Shown in pieces: positions 1 to 8,919 of a stretch of DNA of 64,000 nt; the stretch's first letter is position 1, and each line of letters begins with the position of its first letter. Position numbers and translations under genes: made by a program. The DNA is from Flavobacterium aquaticum. GTDB lineage: Bacteria; Bacteroidota; Bacteroidia; Flavobacteriales; Flavobacteriaceae. The notes below the pieces were generated by a model that worked only from the letters and a program-made list of their open reading frames with translations, was not told the origin of the DNA and did not search any database. The stretch lies in assembly GCF_003259835.1 (NCBI RefSeq), contig NZ_QLMI01000006.1, positions 62,001-126,000 of the forward strand, read 5' to 3'.

Positions 1-333
1 TTTGAAAGCCAAACTCTCTAAATCTAATTCTTTTGATAAAATAGCTTCTGAAAGCGCTTTTATGTATTTCGTTTTTTGACGACTCACTCCACAGGCACGA
101 AAATCTTCATCTGAAAAAACAAATAGATTTTCAGTTGAAAAATCAGGAATCGCGTTTTTTAGCTTATTAAAAGTAGCTTTTGCAGAATCTATAGAAACTT
201 GTTGTTCTAAAATTAAGAGTACTAATGTCTCAAATCCCTGAGCTCTTTTAGGCTGCACAGGAATTCCATATTGCTGGCTTATTTGTTTAAAAATAGTATC
301 TTTTTTATATAAATATGCAATTGCCTCTTCCAT
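1..333 (-). CDS. alkA: DNA-3-methyladenine glycosylase II (partial, 3' end outside window)
   Basis: Reading leftward from the ATG at 333, 111 codons are open to the window edge, so only the N-terminal part is present. The translation begins MEEAIAYLYKKDTIF and contains ETLVLLILEQQVSIDSAKA followed by DEDFRACGVSRQKTKYI. The phrase LILEQQVS with a later GVSRQKTKYI helix is typical of the HhH-GPD base-excision glycosylases of the AlkA group, which remove alkylated purines. The catalytic Asp and the helix-hairpin-helix core would lie beyond position 1 and cannot be checked. The start shares one base with the stop of the upstream DUF5686 gene (TAATG), which suggests translational coupling. The family is fairly sure; the exact subgroup is not. 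Confidence 0.8.
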   Translation of the reverse strand, partial: MEEAIAYLYKKDTIFKQISQQYGIPVQPKRAQGFETLVLLILEQQVSIDSAKATFNKLKNAIPDFSTENLFVFSDEDFRACGVSRQKTKYIKALSEAILSKELDLESLAFK

Positions 334-2816
334 TAAAAATAGAAACCAAATGAAGCTCTTATAGCAAATTTTCTAGCATCTGGCATTTCTAAGTAACTTC
401 CTCTCCAAGCAAAATCAATACGCATCACTTTGAAAATATTTCCAACTCCTGCGTGGTATTCCCAATAGATATCTTCTGGAGCAACATAAGTTAACCCTGA
501 TGCATTTAACATTACATTTTCATCAGAAACTCTACCGTAAACGCCTTTGATACCAATAATTTCGCGAAGGTTTAGTTTTCTTAAAAGCGGCACTCTCGAA
601 AACAATCTTCCGTTAAAATGATGTTCTAAATGTAACGAAGCATATTCATCTGCCACAAAATCGTAGTAATCTAACAAATTATATGTATTTTCGATTACAA
701 ACCATGACTGATTTCCAGGGATAACACCCATTAAACCAAGTGGCACTTCTCCGAAAATTTTACCCGTTTCAAAAGTGGTAAACAATCTACCAAAACCACC
801 TATTAAAGCTGGTTGACGGTAATAAAGTTGTAATTTTTGATAATTAAAATCACTATTTAAAACTCCTTTTAAGCCCTGACTATAACTCAGAAAAACTCGA
901 GCATAATTGAAATCTACGTCCATACGATCAACACCATAACCTACGGTTTTTCGTTTTGGAGTATATTCTGCAACTAAATTTATTTCTGATTGTTTTACTT
1001 CATTTTTTATTTCGGTTTGTGTTAAATCGGTGTAATAATCCAAACTAAATTCGTTTGAAGCCGATTTTAATGTTCTATAAGTTAGATTCGTTTGAAAAGT
1101 AAAATTCTTTGCTGGTTCAATTTCAAATCCTAAAGTTGTAAGATTTACAGAAGTTAATTGATTATTTACACCACTTGCAAATAATGCTGATGAGGCAAAA
1201 CTTCGCCCTAAAACATCATTTGAAGTTGTTAAACTAACTCCCATTTGTTCTACATCGCGACGATTTCCTACTGATAAAATCAACCTTTTTTTAGGATTTA
1301 CCATCCATCTACCCGAAATTCCGTATTTGAATTGATTATCTCTAAATCCGTAAGCCGTGTAGCCTTGAATACGCCACTTATCATGAGAACCAAAATAAGT
1401 TCTACCACCAACTCTTATTCTTTGACCTTCAACATCATTATATCCGAAGGTCGAAAAAATAGGTCCGTAATCCATTTTCCATTTAGGAATTTCGATATAT
1501 CCACTTCCTAAAATTGAGGCAAGACTGTAAATTCGTTTAAAACGCGGTACTTCTTTTAAAGTATCGAGCATTTTATAAATGCCAGCTTCGTTTTTATTTA
1601 AAGCTTCAAATCGATTATCTTCCCAATACTCATCGGGTTTATTAAACACCGCATTATCGTAAAAATTAACCTCTTCTTTGTAAAATTTATCGTCTTTTTT
1701 AATGTCAAATTTATGATTTCTGGCAAGCGTTGTTCGTTTTCCGTAAACCCCTCTTGATTCTTCTTTTTTAGAAAAACTAAAATCAGACATCATATAATCT
1801 CTTTTCAACAAAAAAACAGAATCGTTCAATACTTCGTATTCTTGCTCAATATAAATTTCTTTTACCCAGTTGATATTAGCACTTTTACTGGCTTCTAAAT
1901 TAATTTTTTTGATAGCAAAAGTGGTGTCGTTTACCCAAAAATCACCTTTAAAAGTCAATTCGTTTTTACGTCTTGGATAGTACACAATATTATAACACCA
2001 TTTATTATCGATGTACATACTATCGTTTAATACATAATTATAAACATTGATTCCTGTTCTTGACAATGGACTTACGAAGTCTTTATCGAAAAATTTTAAG
2101 TAATTATCATAGATATCAAAATCGGCATATAAATCTTTGATGAATGTATTCACTCCATCTCCAGAACCAAATCCAGAGTTTTTATTAGCTTTTGTGATTT
2201 CTTTTGTTTTTTTCGCTTCATTATCACCATAAACTTCACTTAGTGTTTCATTTATAAAAATTGGCAAATAGGTTTTTCCAGAAATACTTGAAGTATCAAT
2301 TTGATCAAAAACAAACTCCATTCCTTTAAACACTTTGCTGTTCATGAAAGCGGAATCTATCGTATTTAAATCAAATTCAACCTTTTCGTATTTGTCATAC
2401 TCATATTGCTTGAACATTTTGAGTCCGTTTTTTCTTCTACGTTCCCAAATTTTTCGTAAAATATCAATTGCCGGATTGTTCTTTTTAGAAGTTTTTCCTG
2501 TATAAATTACAACTTCTTTAAGCTCGGTTCCCGACTTTAATTGAATTTTTAAACCTGAATTTAAACCAGGTTTTAATGATATTTCTTTCTTTTCAAATCC
2601 CACATAAGAAACCACTAAAGTGGAATAATTTTCTTTAGATTCGAAATAGAAATTTCCATTTTCATCGGTAATAACTCCTTCTTTTGAGTTTTTAAATATA
2701 ACATTTGCAAAAGCTATAGGCTCACCAAATTCGTCAGTTACATTTCCACCAACCTTAGTTTGCCCAATAACTATTGAGCTCAGAAATAAAAAGAATAGTA
2801 CTATTTTTGTCTTCAT
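333..2816 (-). CDS. DUF5686 outer-membrane protein with N-terminal carboxypeptidase-regulatory-like domain
   Basis: About 827 residues. The start at 2816 gives a clean signal peptide (MKTKIVLFFLFLSSIVIGQ). The in-frame ATG at 2834 lies inside a terminator hairpin and adds only MKFFFP, so I reject it. Residues about 20-100 form a CarboxypepD_reg-like beta-sandwich (VGGNVTDEFGEPIAFANV, then ITDENGNFYF), the plug-side domain common in Bacteroidota outer-membrane proteins. The rest matches the DUF5686 pattern: periplasmic segments, then many amphipathic strands ending in an aromatic Phe (IRASFGFYF), as expected of a beta-barrel. The role of the family is unknown; an outer-membrane location is inferred. 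The stop overlaps the downstream glycosylase start by one base. Confidence 0.85.
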   Translation of the reverse strand: MKTKIVLFFLFLSSIVIGQTKVGGNVTDEFGEPIAFANVIFKNSKEGVITDENGNFYFESKENYSTLVVSYVGFEKKEISLKPGLNSGLKIQLKSGTELKEVVIYTGKTSKKNNPAIDILRKIWERRRKNGLKMFKQYEYDKYEKVEFDLNTIDSAFMNSKVFKGMEFVFDQIDTSSISGKTYLPIFINETLSEVYGDNEAKKTKEITKANKNSGFGSGDGVNTFIKDLYADFDIYDNYLKFFDKDFVSPLSRTGINVYNYVLNDSMYIDNKWCYNIVYYPRRKNELTFKGDFWVNDTTFAIKKINLEASKSANINWVKEIYIEQEYEVLNDSVFLLKRDYMMSDFSFSKKEESRGVYGKRTTLARNHKFDIKKDDKFYKEEVNFYDNAVFNKPDEYWEDNRFEALNKNEAGIYKMLDTLKEVPRFKRIYSLASILGSGYIEIPKWKMDYGPIFSTFGYNDVEGQRIRVGGRTYFGSHDKWRIQGYTAYGFRDNQFKYGISGRWMVNPKKRLILSVGNRRDVEQMGVSLTTSNDVLGRSFASSALFASGVNNQLTSVNLTTLGFEIEPAKNFTFQTNLTYRTLKSASNEFSLDYYTDLTQTEIKNEVKQSEINLVAEYTPKRKTVGYGVDRMDVDFNYARVFLSYSQGLKGVLNSDFNYQKLQLYYRQPALIGGFGRLFTTFETGKIFGEVPLGLMGVIPGNQSWFVIENTYNLLDYYDFVADEYASLHLEHHFNGRLFSRVPLLRKLNLREIIGIKGVYGRVSDENVMLNASGLTYVAPEDIYWEYHAGVGNIFKVMRIDFAWRGSYLEMPDARKFAIRASFGFYF

Positions 2817-2820
2817 AGGA

Positions 2821-2853
2821 AAAAAAAACTTCATCAGAAAGTTACTGATGAAG
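2821..2853 (-). terminator. Rho-independent terminator of pdhB
   Basis: A perfect 9-bp stem (CTTCATCAG 2829-2837, CTGATGAAG 2845-2853) with a 7-base loop is followed, in the minus direction, by nine T residues. It lies 24 bases after the pdhB stop. The right arm starts 4 bases after a TATATTTG -7 element for the next gene, so terminator and promoter are interleaved. Confidence 0.85.
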
Positions 2854-2856
2854 CTT

Positions 2857-2864
2857 CAAATATA
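2857..2864 (-). promoter_or_regulatory. Candidate -7 element for the DUF5686 gene
   Basis: On the minus strand the sequence reads TATATTTG, a full match to the Bacteroidota -7 consensus TAnnTTTG. It is about 40 bases before the chosen start. I see no convincing -33 TTTG, and initiation would fall at or inside the preceding terminator hairpin, so activity is uncertain. Confidence 0.4.
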
Positions 2865-2876
2865 ATAAGTTAATTG

Positions 2877-3854
2877 TTATTTATACATAACTTTTTTAAC
2901 AGCTTTAATTACATCTTCAGAATTTGGCAACCATTCTTTTAATAAAGTTGGCGAATATGGAGCTGGTGCATCCGCAGTTGTAATTCTCTGAACTGGCGCA
3001 TCTAAGTAATCAAATGCTCTTTCTTGAACCATATAAGTAATCTCAGAAGCAACTGAAGCAAATGGCCACGCTTCTTCTAAAACTACTAATCTATTTGTTT
3101 TTTTAACCGAATTAATAATGGCATCATAATCCATAGGACGAACCGTTCTCAAATCGATGATTTCGCAAGAAATATTTTCTTTTGCTAATTCTTCAGCAGC
3201 TAAATGTGCTTCTTTAATAATTTTTCCAAAAGAAACAATCGTTACATCTGAACCTTCTCTTTTGATATCGGCAACTCCTAATGGAATCGTGTATTCTCCT
3301 TCTGGCACTTCTCCTTTATCTCCATACATTTGTTCTGATTCCATGAAAATAACTGGATCATTATCACGAATAGCTGATTTCAACAACCCTTTAGCATCAT
3401 AAACGGTTGATGGAACTACTACTTTTAAACCTGGAGTGTTAGCAAACCAGTTTTCAAAAGCTTGAGAGTGCGTAGCACCTAACTGACCAGCAGAAGCTGT
3501 TGGACCTCTAAATACCATTGGCATTGGAAATTGTCCAGCCGACATTTGACGCATTTTTGCTGCGTTGTTGATAATTTGGTCAATTCCTACTAATGAAAAG
3601 TTGAAAGTCATGAATTCTACAATAGGACGATTTCCGTTCATAGCCGAACCTACAGCAATTCCTGCAAATCCTAACTCTGCGATTGGTGTATCAATTACAC
3701 GTTTTGGTCCAAATTCATCTAGCATACCTTTTGAAGCTTTGTAAGCTCCATTGTATTCTGCTACTTCTTCACCCATTAAATATATTGATTCGTCGCGACG
3801 CATTTCTTCGCTCATCGCTTCACAAATAGCTTCTCTAAATTGTATCGTTCTCAT
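2877..3854 (-). CDS. pdhB: Pyruvate dehydrogenase E1 component, beta subunit
   Basis: 325 residues, full family length. The start MRTIQFREAICEAMSEEM and the motifs LMGEEVAEYNGAYKASKGML, RVIDTPIAELGFAGIAVGSA and GATHSQAFENWFANTPGLKV are characteristic of the beta subunit of heterotetrameric E1. The N-terminal half binds thiamine diphosphate at the subunit interface. The C-terminal transketolase domain begins near residue 200 (VTIVSFGKIIKEA). The enzyme decarboxylates pyruvate and passes the acetyl group to E2. The alpha subunit and E2 are not adjacent. A minus-strand promoter (TTG, 19 bases, TACTTTTG) precedes it and a hairpin terminator follows, so it appears monocistronic. Branched-chain 2-oxoacid E1 beta is the alternative, but the sequence fits PdhB better. 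Confidence 0.93.
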   Translation of the reverse strand: MRTIQFREAICEAMSEEMRRDESIYLMGEEVAEYNGAYKASKGMLDEFGPKRVIDTPIAELGFAGIAVGSAMNGNRPIVEFMTFNFSLVGIDQIINNAAKMRQMSAGQFPMPMVFRGPTASAGQLGATHSQAFENWFANTPGLKVVVPSTVYDAKGLLKSAIRDNDPVIFMESEQMYGDKGEVPEGEYTIPLGVADIKREGSDVTIVSFGKIIKEAHLAAEELAKENISCEIIDLRTVRPMDYDAIINSVKKTNRLVVLEEAWPFASVASEITYMVQERAFDYLDAPVQRITTADAPAPYSPTLLKEWLPNSEDVIKAVKKVMYK

Positions 3855-3882
3855 GAAAGTAATTTCTTTGAATTATGATTGG

Positions 3883-3912
3883 CAAAAGTAAGAAAAATAA
3901 AATTATTCCAAT
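3883..3912 (-). promoter_or_regulatory. pdhB promoter (TTG - 19 - TACTTTTG)
   Basis: On the minus strand, TACTTTTG at 3890-3883 matches TAnnTTTG and is preceded after 19 bases by TTG at 3912-3910. It sits about 29 bases upstream of the pdhB ATG. The rest of the 271-base gap up to etfB is very AT-rich and shows no other structure. Confidence 0.65.
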
Positions 3913-4084
3913 TCGATTACAAAAAAAATGGTATCACTTTCTACTAAAACGTTTTAGCGTTAAAAATATTCAATCAAAACACAAAACACAACTCTTAAAT
4001 TAAACTATTCCTAAAAAAAAGCTAATTTATCTAAGAAAAACATATTTATTATGCGTGCATAGTTTTTATTTAGAAATTATTTTG

Positions 4085-4092
4085 TATTTTTG
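4085..4092 (+). promoter_or_regulatory. etfB -7 promoter element
   Basis: TATTTTTG matches TAnnTTTG and ends 33 bases before the etfB ATG. No clear -33 TTTG is seen. It overlaps the TTG at 4090 that opens a longer reading frame, which argues against that upstream start. Confidence 0.5.
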
Positions 4093-4125
4093 GGACTGAA
4101 ATATTCACTAACAAAATACATAAAA

Positions 4126-4872
4126 ATGAAAATATTAGTTTGCATCAGTCACGTACCTGATACTACTTCAAAGATTAATTTTGTCAATGGTGACAGCGAG
4201 TTTGACACGAATGGTGTTCAGTTTGTAATTAATCCTAATGATGAATTTGGTTTAACAAGAGCCATTTGGTTTAAAGAGCAACAAGGAGCAAATGTTACAG
4301 TTGTAAATGTTGGTGGCGCTGACGCTGAAGCAACTTTAAGAAAAGCATTAGCTATTGGTGCAGACGAAGCAATTCGTATTAACGCAAATCCAACAGACGG
4401 AATGTTTGTTGCAAAACAATTAGCTGAAGTTGTTAAAAACGGAGGTTATGATTTAGTAATTGCTGGAAAAGAATCGTTAGACTATAATGGTGGAATGGTT
4501 CCAGGGATGGTTGCTGGATTATTAGGTTTCAATTTCGTAAACGCTTGTGTGGGTATCGACGTAAATGGAAACGAAGCAAAAGTAACTAGAGAAATTGATG
4601 GTGGAAAAGAAATCGTTTCTGCAGGTTTACCATTAATTATTGGTGGTCAAAAAGGTTTAGTAGAAGAAAAAGATTTACGTATTCCAAACATGAGAGGTAT
4701 CATGATGGCAAGAACTAAAGCCTTAACTTTAGTAGAACCAACTGGCGATGCAACTGCAACTAAAGCTGTTAAATTTGAAAAACCAGCTGCAAAATCAGCA
4801 GTTAAATTAGTAAGTGCTGATAATTTAGATGAGTTAATTAACTTATTACATAACGAAGCGAAAGTTATCTAA
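4126..4872 (+). CDS. etfB: Electron transfer flavoprotein, beta subunit
   Basis: 248 residues from the ATG at 4126. The frame is open back to a TTG at 4090, but that lies on the -7 promoter element, and the family starts with MKILVCISHVPDTTSKI. EtfB binds AMP and, with EtfA, passes electrons from acyl-CoA and other flavin dehydrogenases to the quinone pool. Visible motifs include NPNDEFGLTRAIWFKE, the AMP-binding region DLVIAGKESLDYNGGMVPGM and the recognition-loop region EEKDLRIPNMRGIMMA near residues 180-200. etfA follows after 25 bases in the same direction, so the two form an operon and should give a stoichiometric heterodimer. Confidence 0.95.
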   Translation: MKILVCISHVPDTTSKINFVNGDSEFDTNGVQFVINPNDEFGLTRAIWFKEQQGANVTVVNVGGADAEATLRKALAIGADEAIRINANPTDGMFVAKQLAEVVKNGGYDLVIAGKESLDYNGGMVPGMVAGLLGFNFVNACVGIDVNGNEAKVTREIDGGKEIVSAGLPLIIGGQKGLVEEKDLRIPNMRGIMMARTKALTLVEPTGDATATKAVKFEKPAAKSAVKLVSADNLDELINLLHNEAKVI

Positions 4873-4897
4873 TTTCAAACCTAAAAATTAAAGAATC

Positions 4898-5866
4898 ATG
4901 TCGATATTAATATATGCTGAATCAGCAGAAGGAAAAATTAAAAAAGTAGCATTTGAATTAGCTTCTTACGCAAAAAAGGTAGCTGCTTCAATGGGAACAA
5001 CAGTTACTGCTGTAACTATTAACAACTCTGACAATAGTGCTTTAGCGGCTTACGGAGTAGACAAAGTATTAAACGTTTCTAACGATAAATTAAACAACTT
5101 TAGCGCAAAAGCGTATGCTGATGTAATTGCTCAAGCAGCTAAAAAAGAAGGAACTCAAATTGTATTGGTTTCTTCAACTACAGATAGTTTGTATTTAGCT
5201 CCTCTTGTAGCGGTAGCTTTAGAAGCAGGTTATGCTTCAAATGTTGTAGCGTTACCAGAAAGTACTTCGCCTTTCCAAGTAAAAAGAACTGCTTTCTCAA
5301 ACAAAGCATTCAACATTACTGAAATTTCAACTCCAGTAAAAGTATTAGGAATTGCTAAAAATTCTTTCGGATTAGTAGAAAATGCTGCTGCTATGACTGA
5401 AGAAAGCTTCGCACCATCATTAAACGATGCTGATTTCGGAATCAAAGTTGAAAACGTAGAAAAAGTAACTGGAAAAGTAACTATCGCTGATGCTGAAATC
5501 GTAGTTTCTGCAGGTCGTGGAATGAAAGGTCCAGAAAACTGGGGAATGATTGAAGAATTAGCTTCTGTTTTAGGTGCAGCAACTGCATGTTCTAAACCAG
5601 TTTCTGACATCGGATGGAGACCTCACAGTGAGCACGTTGGACAAACTGGAAAACCAGTAGCTTCTAACTTATATATTGCTGTTGGTATTTCTGGAGCAAT
5701 CCAACACATTGCAGGTATTAACTCATCAAAAGTAAAAGTAGTTATCAACACAGATCCAGAAGCGCCTTTCTTTAAAGTAGCTGATTATGGTGTTGTAGGT
5801 GATGCTTTCACTGTAGTGCCTCAATTAATTGAAAAATTAAAAGCATTTAAAGCAAGCAACTCGTAA
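4898..5866 (+). CDS. etfA: Electron transfer flavoprotein, alpha subunit
   Basis: 322 residues, normal length. The N-terminal half is the Rossmann-like domain I. The C-terminal half carries the FAD-binding signature, seen as GRGMKGPENWG (about residue 205), PVSDIGWRPHSEHVGQTGK, and SGAIQHIAGI followed by INTDPEAPFFKVADYGVVGD. The protein holds the redox-active FAD of the EtfAB dimer. It lies 25 bases after etfB and is followed by a strong hairpin terminator, so etfBA is a two-gene unit. Confidence 0.96.
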   Translation: MSILIYAESAEGKIKKVAFELASYAKKVAASMGTTVTAVTINNSDNSALAAYGVDKVLNVSNDKLNNFSAKAYADVIAQAAKKEGTQIVLVSSTTDSLYLAPLVAVALEAGYASNVVALPESTSPFQVKRTAFSNKAFNITEISTPVKVLGIAKNSFGLVENAAAMTEESFAPSLNDADFGIKVENVEKVTGKVTIADAEIVVSAGRGMKGPENWGMIEELASVLGAATACSKPVSDIGWRPHSEHVGQTGKPVASNLYIAVGISGAIQHIAGINSSKVKVVINTDPEAPFFKVADYGVVGDAFTVVPQLIEKLKAFKASNS

Positions 5867-5903
5867 CAAAATAGTTGTTTAAAAAATATATTAAATTAAA
5901 ATT

Positions 5904-5936
5904 AGAGTTATCTTTGTTTAGATAGCTCTTTTTTTT
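5904..5936 (+). terminator. Rho-independent terminator of etfBA
   Basis: AGAGTTATCT (5904-5913), a 6-base loop and AGATAGCTCT (5920-5929) form a 10-bp stem with one G-U pair, followed by seven T residues. It lies 37 bases after the etfA stop. Confidence 0.88.
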
Positions 5937-5975
5937 ATTTTTGGAGCGACCCGAGTGGTAACGAATTGACGAAGT

Positions 5976-6004
5976 AATGGCTAACCGTTTTTCCGTTAGC
6001 CATT
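5976..6004. repeat. Perfect 10-bp inverted repeat of unknown role
   Basis: AATGGCTAAC (5976-5985) and GTTAGCCATT (5995-6004) are exact reverse complements around a 9-base loop. There is no T tract, and the etfA terminator is 40 bases upstream, so this may be an RNA hairpin in the leader of the next gene, a protein site or a decayed repeat. Confidence 0.55.
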
Positions 6005-6072
6005 TTCTGACTTTGTGATGATGTTTAAAAATCCAAATCAGGCATCAAAGAAATGATAATTTACAATTTGAA

Positions 6073-6696
6073 ATGAGTTTAGTAAAATTAACTATAAAAG
6101 GTATTTCCTACAGCCAAACGCAAAACGGAGCTTATGCCTTAATCTTAAATGAAGTGGATGGTGATCGAAAACTACCTATTGTTATTGGTGCTTTTGAAGC
6201 GCAATCCATAGCAATTGCTTTAGAAAAAGAAATCAAGCCACCTCGCCCACTTACACACGATTTATTTAAAAGTTTTGCCGACCGATTTGACATCGTGGTA
6301 AAACAAGTGATTATCCACAAGTTAGTCGATGGTGTTTTTTACTCAAGCATTATTTGCGAAAGAGACAAAATCGAGGAAATCATCGATGCCAGAACTTCGG
6401 ATGCTATTGCATTAGCTTTACGTTTTAATGCTCCTATTTTTACTTACAAAAACATCTTGGACAAAGCCGGAATTTACTTAAGCATTAATCCTTCTGAAAA
6501 TGCAGAAAATCAGGAAAACGATGACATTCTTTCTACTCCTGAAACTTTTGGACAAGAAGATGTAGTGGTTCCTGCGGATAGTTATTCAGGATATTCGTTA
6601 AAAGAATTATACGAAAAATTAGACGAAGCTGTGCAAAACGAAGACTACGAAAAAGCAGCAAAAATTAGAGATGAAATCTCAAAAAAAGAATCTTAA
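6073..6696 (+). CDS. Bifunctional nuclease family protein (DUF151) with C-terminal UVR motif
   Basis: 207 residues. Residues 1-135 match DUF151, the bifunctional nuclease (BFN) domain: LPIVIGAFEAQSIAIALE, then PRPLTHDLFKSF, and DARTSDAIALALRFNAPIF. A plant BFN member has reported RNase and DNase activity; the bacterial role is poorly known. After an acidic linker, residues about 175-207 (LKELYEKLDEAVQNEDYEKA) form a UVR motif, the short helical hairpin found in UvrB, UvrC and McsA. This DUF151-UVR fusion is the usual form in Bacteroidota. It is 18 bases upstream of the nucleoside transporter gene and likely cotranscribed with it and thyA. Confidence 0.85.
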   Translation: MSLVKLTIKGISYSQTQNGAYALILNEVDGDRKLPIVIGAFEAQSIAIALEKEIKPPRPLTHDLFKSFADRFDIVVKQVIIHKLVDGVFYSSIICERDKIEEIIDARTSDAIALALRFNAPIFTYKNILDKAGIYLSINPSENAENQENDDILSTPETFGQEDVVVPADSYSGYSLKELYEKLDEAVQNEDYEKAAKIRDEISKKES

Positions 6697-6714
6697 TACT
6701 TTAACAATAACAGT

Positions 6715-7974
6715 ATGAATGTAAAATTCAGATTAACGATAATGAACTTTTTCCAGTTCTTCGTTTGGGGAGCTTGGCTTATCACAGTAGCAAATTATTG
6801 GTTCGGAACCAAAAATTGGGATGGAGCACAATTCGGAGCTATTTTTTCTACTATGGGAATTGCTTCGATTTTTATGCCAACCCTTTGCGGAATTGTTGCC
6901 GACCGATGGATAAACGCTGAAAAACTATACGGAGCTCTTCATATTTTAGGTGGTTTAACACTTTTATATGTTCCACAAGTTAGCAATCCATCTGATTTCT
7001 TTTGGGTGATTTTAGTGGCGATGATTTTCTATATGCCAACTATTGCACTTTCAAATTCAGTTGCTTACAACGCTTTGAAAAAAGGAGGTTTAGATGTGGT
7101 GAAAGATTTTCCACCTATTCGCGTTTGGGGAACTATTGGTTTTATTGTAGCCATGTGGATTACCAACTTAACCGGAAATAAAGCTTCTGAAAATCAGTTT
7201 TACATTGCTGCGATTGCTGCTATTTTCTTAGGATTATATTCCTTTACATTACCAAAATGTGAACCAGAAGGAAATACTACAGAAAACAAGTCTTTCATGG
7301 AACTTATGGGATTAAGTTCGTTTAAATTATTTGCCGATTATAAATTAGCCTTATTCTTTGTATTCAGTATGTTCCTTGGAGCTGCTTTACAATTAACGAA
7401 TGATTATGGTGATGTGTTTTTAGATGATTTTAAACACGATCCAGTTTATGCTAATTCATTAGTAGTAAAATATTCGACTTTAATTATGTCGATTTCTCAA
7501 ATTTCGGAAACCTTATTTATTTTAGCGATTCCGTTTTTCTTAAAACGTTTTGGTATTAAACAAGTAATGTTGTTTAGTATGATTGCATGGGTTTTACGTT
7601 TCGGATTATTCGCTTACGGAAATCCTGGTGATGGATTATGGATGATTATTTTATCATGTGTGGTTTACGGAATGGCATTTGACTTCTTTAATATTTCAGG
7701 TTCGTTATTCGTAGAAACCTCAACCGATTCTAAAATTCGTTCATCTGCACAAGGATTATTCATGATGATGACGAATGGATTTGGTGCGGTTTTAGGAAGT
7801 GTTGTCAGCGGACAAATCATCAGCATGTATTTCACCGATGCTGCAACAGGAGAAAAAGACTGGCACAACATCTGGTTAACTTTTGCTGCTTATGCTGCAG
7901 TAATCGCAATCGCATTTGCCATTTTATTCAAACACAAACACAATCCAAAAGACGTAGCTAACATTTCACATTAA
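6715..7974 (+). CDS. Nucleoside:H+ symporter family MFS permease (NupG-like)
   Basis: 419 residues with about twelve hydrophobic helices. The start MNVKFRLTIMNFFQFFVWGAW and the next segment, STMGIASIFMPTLCGIVADRW, are typical of the nucleoside:H+ symporter branch (NupG/XapB) of the major facilitator superfamily. FPPIRVWGTIGFIVAMW, near residue 135, is another family hallmark. It should import nucleosides across the inner membrane. The stop is 3 bases before the thyA ATG, and DUF151 is 18 bases upstream, so uptake and thymidylate synthesis appear to share a transcript. The exact substrate cannot be read from the sequence. Confidence 0.88.
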   Translation: MNVKFRLTIMNFFQFFVWGAWLITVANYWFGTKNWDGAQFGAIFSTMGIASIFMPTLCGIVADRWINAEKLYGALHILGGLTLLYVPQVSNPSDFFWVILVAMIFYMPTIALSNSVAYNALKKGGLDVVKDFPPIRVWGTIGFIVAMWITNLTGNKASENQFYIAAIAAIFLGLYSFTLPKCEPEGNTTENKSFMELMGLSSFKLFADYKLALFFVFSMFLGAALQLTNDYGDVFLDDFKHDPVYANSLVVKYSTLIMSISQISETLFILAIPFFLKRFGIKQVMLFSMIAWVLRFGLFAYGNPGDGLWMIILSCVVYGMAFDFFNISGSLFVETSTDSKIRSSAQGLFMMMTNGFGAVLGSVVSGQIISMYFTDAATGEKDWHNIWLTFAAYAAVIAIAFAILFKHKHNPKDVANISH

Positions 7975-7977
7975 GCC

Positions 7978-8802
7978 ATGAAACAATATCACGATTTAGT
8001 AAAACACGTATTAGAAAACGGCAACCAAAAAGGCGACCGAACAGGAACTGGAACATTAAGTGTTTTTGGTTACCAAATGCGTTTTGATTTAAGCGAAGGT
8101 TTCCCAATGGTAACCACTAAGAAATTACACTTAAAATCGATTATTTACGAATTGTTGTGGTTTTTAAATGGTGACACGAATATCAAATATTTACAAGAAA
8201 ACGGAGTGAAAATTTGGGACGAATGGGCAGATGAAAATGGCGATTTAGGTCCCGTTTACGGACACCAATGGCGCAATTGGAACAACGAAGAAATTGACCA
8301 AATTACCGAATTAATCGAAACGCTAAAAACCAATCCAAACAGCAGAAGAATGTTGGTTTCCGCTTGGAATCCTAGTGTTTTGCCGGATACTTCGGTTTCG
8401 TTTGCGGAAAATGTTGCCAATGGAAAAGCCGCTTTGCCTCCATGTCATGCCTTTTTTCAGTTTTATGTTGCCGATGGAAAATTAAGTTGCCAGTTGTACC
8501 AACGCAGTGCTGATATTTTCTTAGGCGTTCCATTTAATATTGCGTCTTATGCTTTGTTTACGATGATGATTGCGCAAGTTTGCGATTTACAAGTAGGTGA
8601 ATTCATTCACACTTTTGGAGATGCGCATATTTATAATAATCACATGGAACAGTTAGAATTACAACTATCACGCGAATGCCGACCTTTACCAACGATGAAA
8701 TTGAACCCAGAAATTAAAAATATTTTCGATTTCAAGTTTGAAGATTTTACGTTAGAAGGGTATGATCCGCATCCACATATTAAAGGTGTTGTGGCGGTTT
8801 AA
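7978..8802 (+). CDS. thyA: Thymidylate synthase
   Basis: 274 residues, slightly longer than the E. coli enzyme. It methylates dUMP to dTMP using 5,10-methylenetetrahydrofolate and releases dihydrofolate. Motifs in order: [20 protein letters not shown] (folate and dUMP site), [14 protein letters not shown], the catalytic cysteine at about residue 156 in [33 protein letters not shown] and [12 protein letters not shown]. It follows the nucleoside symporter by 3 bases. Its natural partner folA, which recycles the dihydrofolate, lies 2.2 kb downstream beyond a small accessory island. Confidence 0.97.
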   Translation: MKQYHDLVKHVLENGNQKGDRTGTGTLSVFGYQMRFDLSEGFPMVTTKKLHLKSIIYELLWFLNGDTNIKYLQENGVKIWDEWADENGDLGPVYGHQWRNWNNEEIDQITELIETLKTNPNSRRMLVSAWNPSVLPDTSVSFAENVANGKAALPPCHAFFQFYVADGKLSCQLYQRSADIFLGVPFNIASYALFTMMIAQVCDLQVGEFIHTFGDAHIYNNHMEQLELQLSRECRPLPTMKLNPEIKNIFDFKFEDFTLEGYDPHPHIKGVVAV

Positions 8803-8919
8803 AAAATCAATAAACACAATTGAGTAGTGGCAATCTACCAAAATTTGGATGTATGTGCGATATAACATTTCAAATATAAACGAGTTAATGATGAGTCTAA
8901 CAGAACTCTATAATTAAAA

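Noticed and set aside
2817..2834. Six-residue N-terminal extension of the DUF5686 protein (MKFFFP)
   Set aside because: The ATG lies inside the pdhB terminator stem, the Phe codons are its T tract, and the next Met gives a cleaner signal peptide.
5230..5610. 126-codon open frame on the minus strand
   Set aside because: It is wholly inside etfA, on the opposite strand, with no family resemblance. Many similar antisense frames in this AT-rich window were dropped for the same reason.
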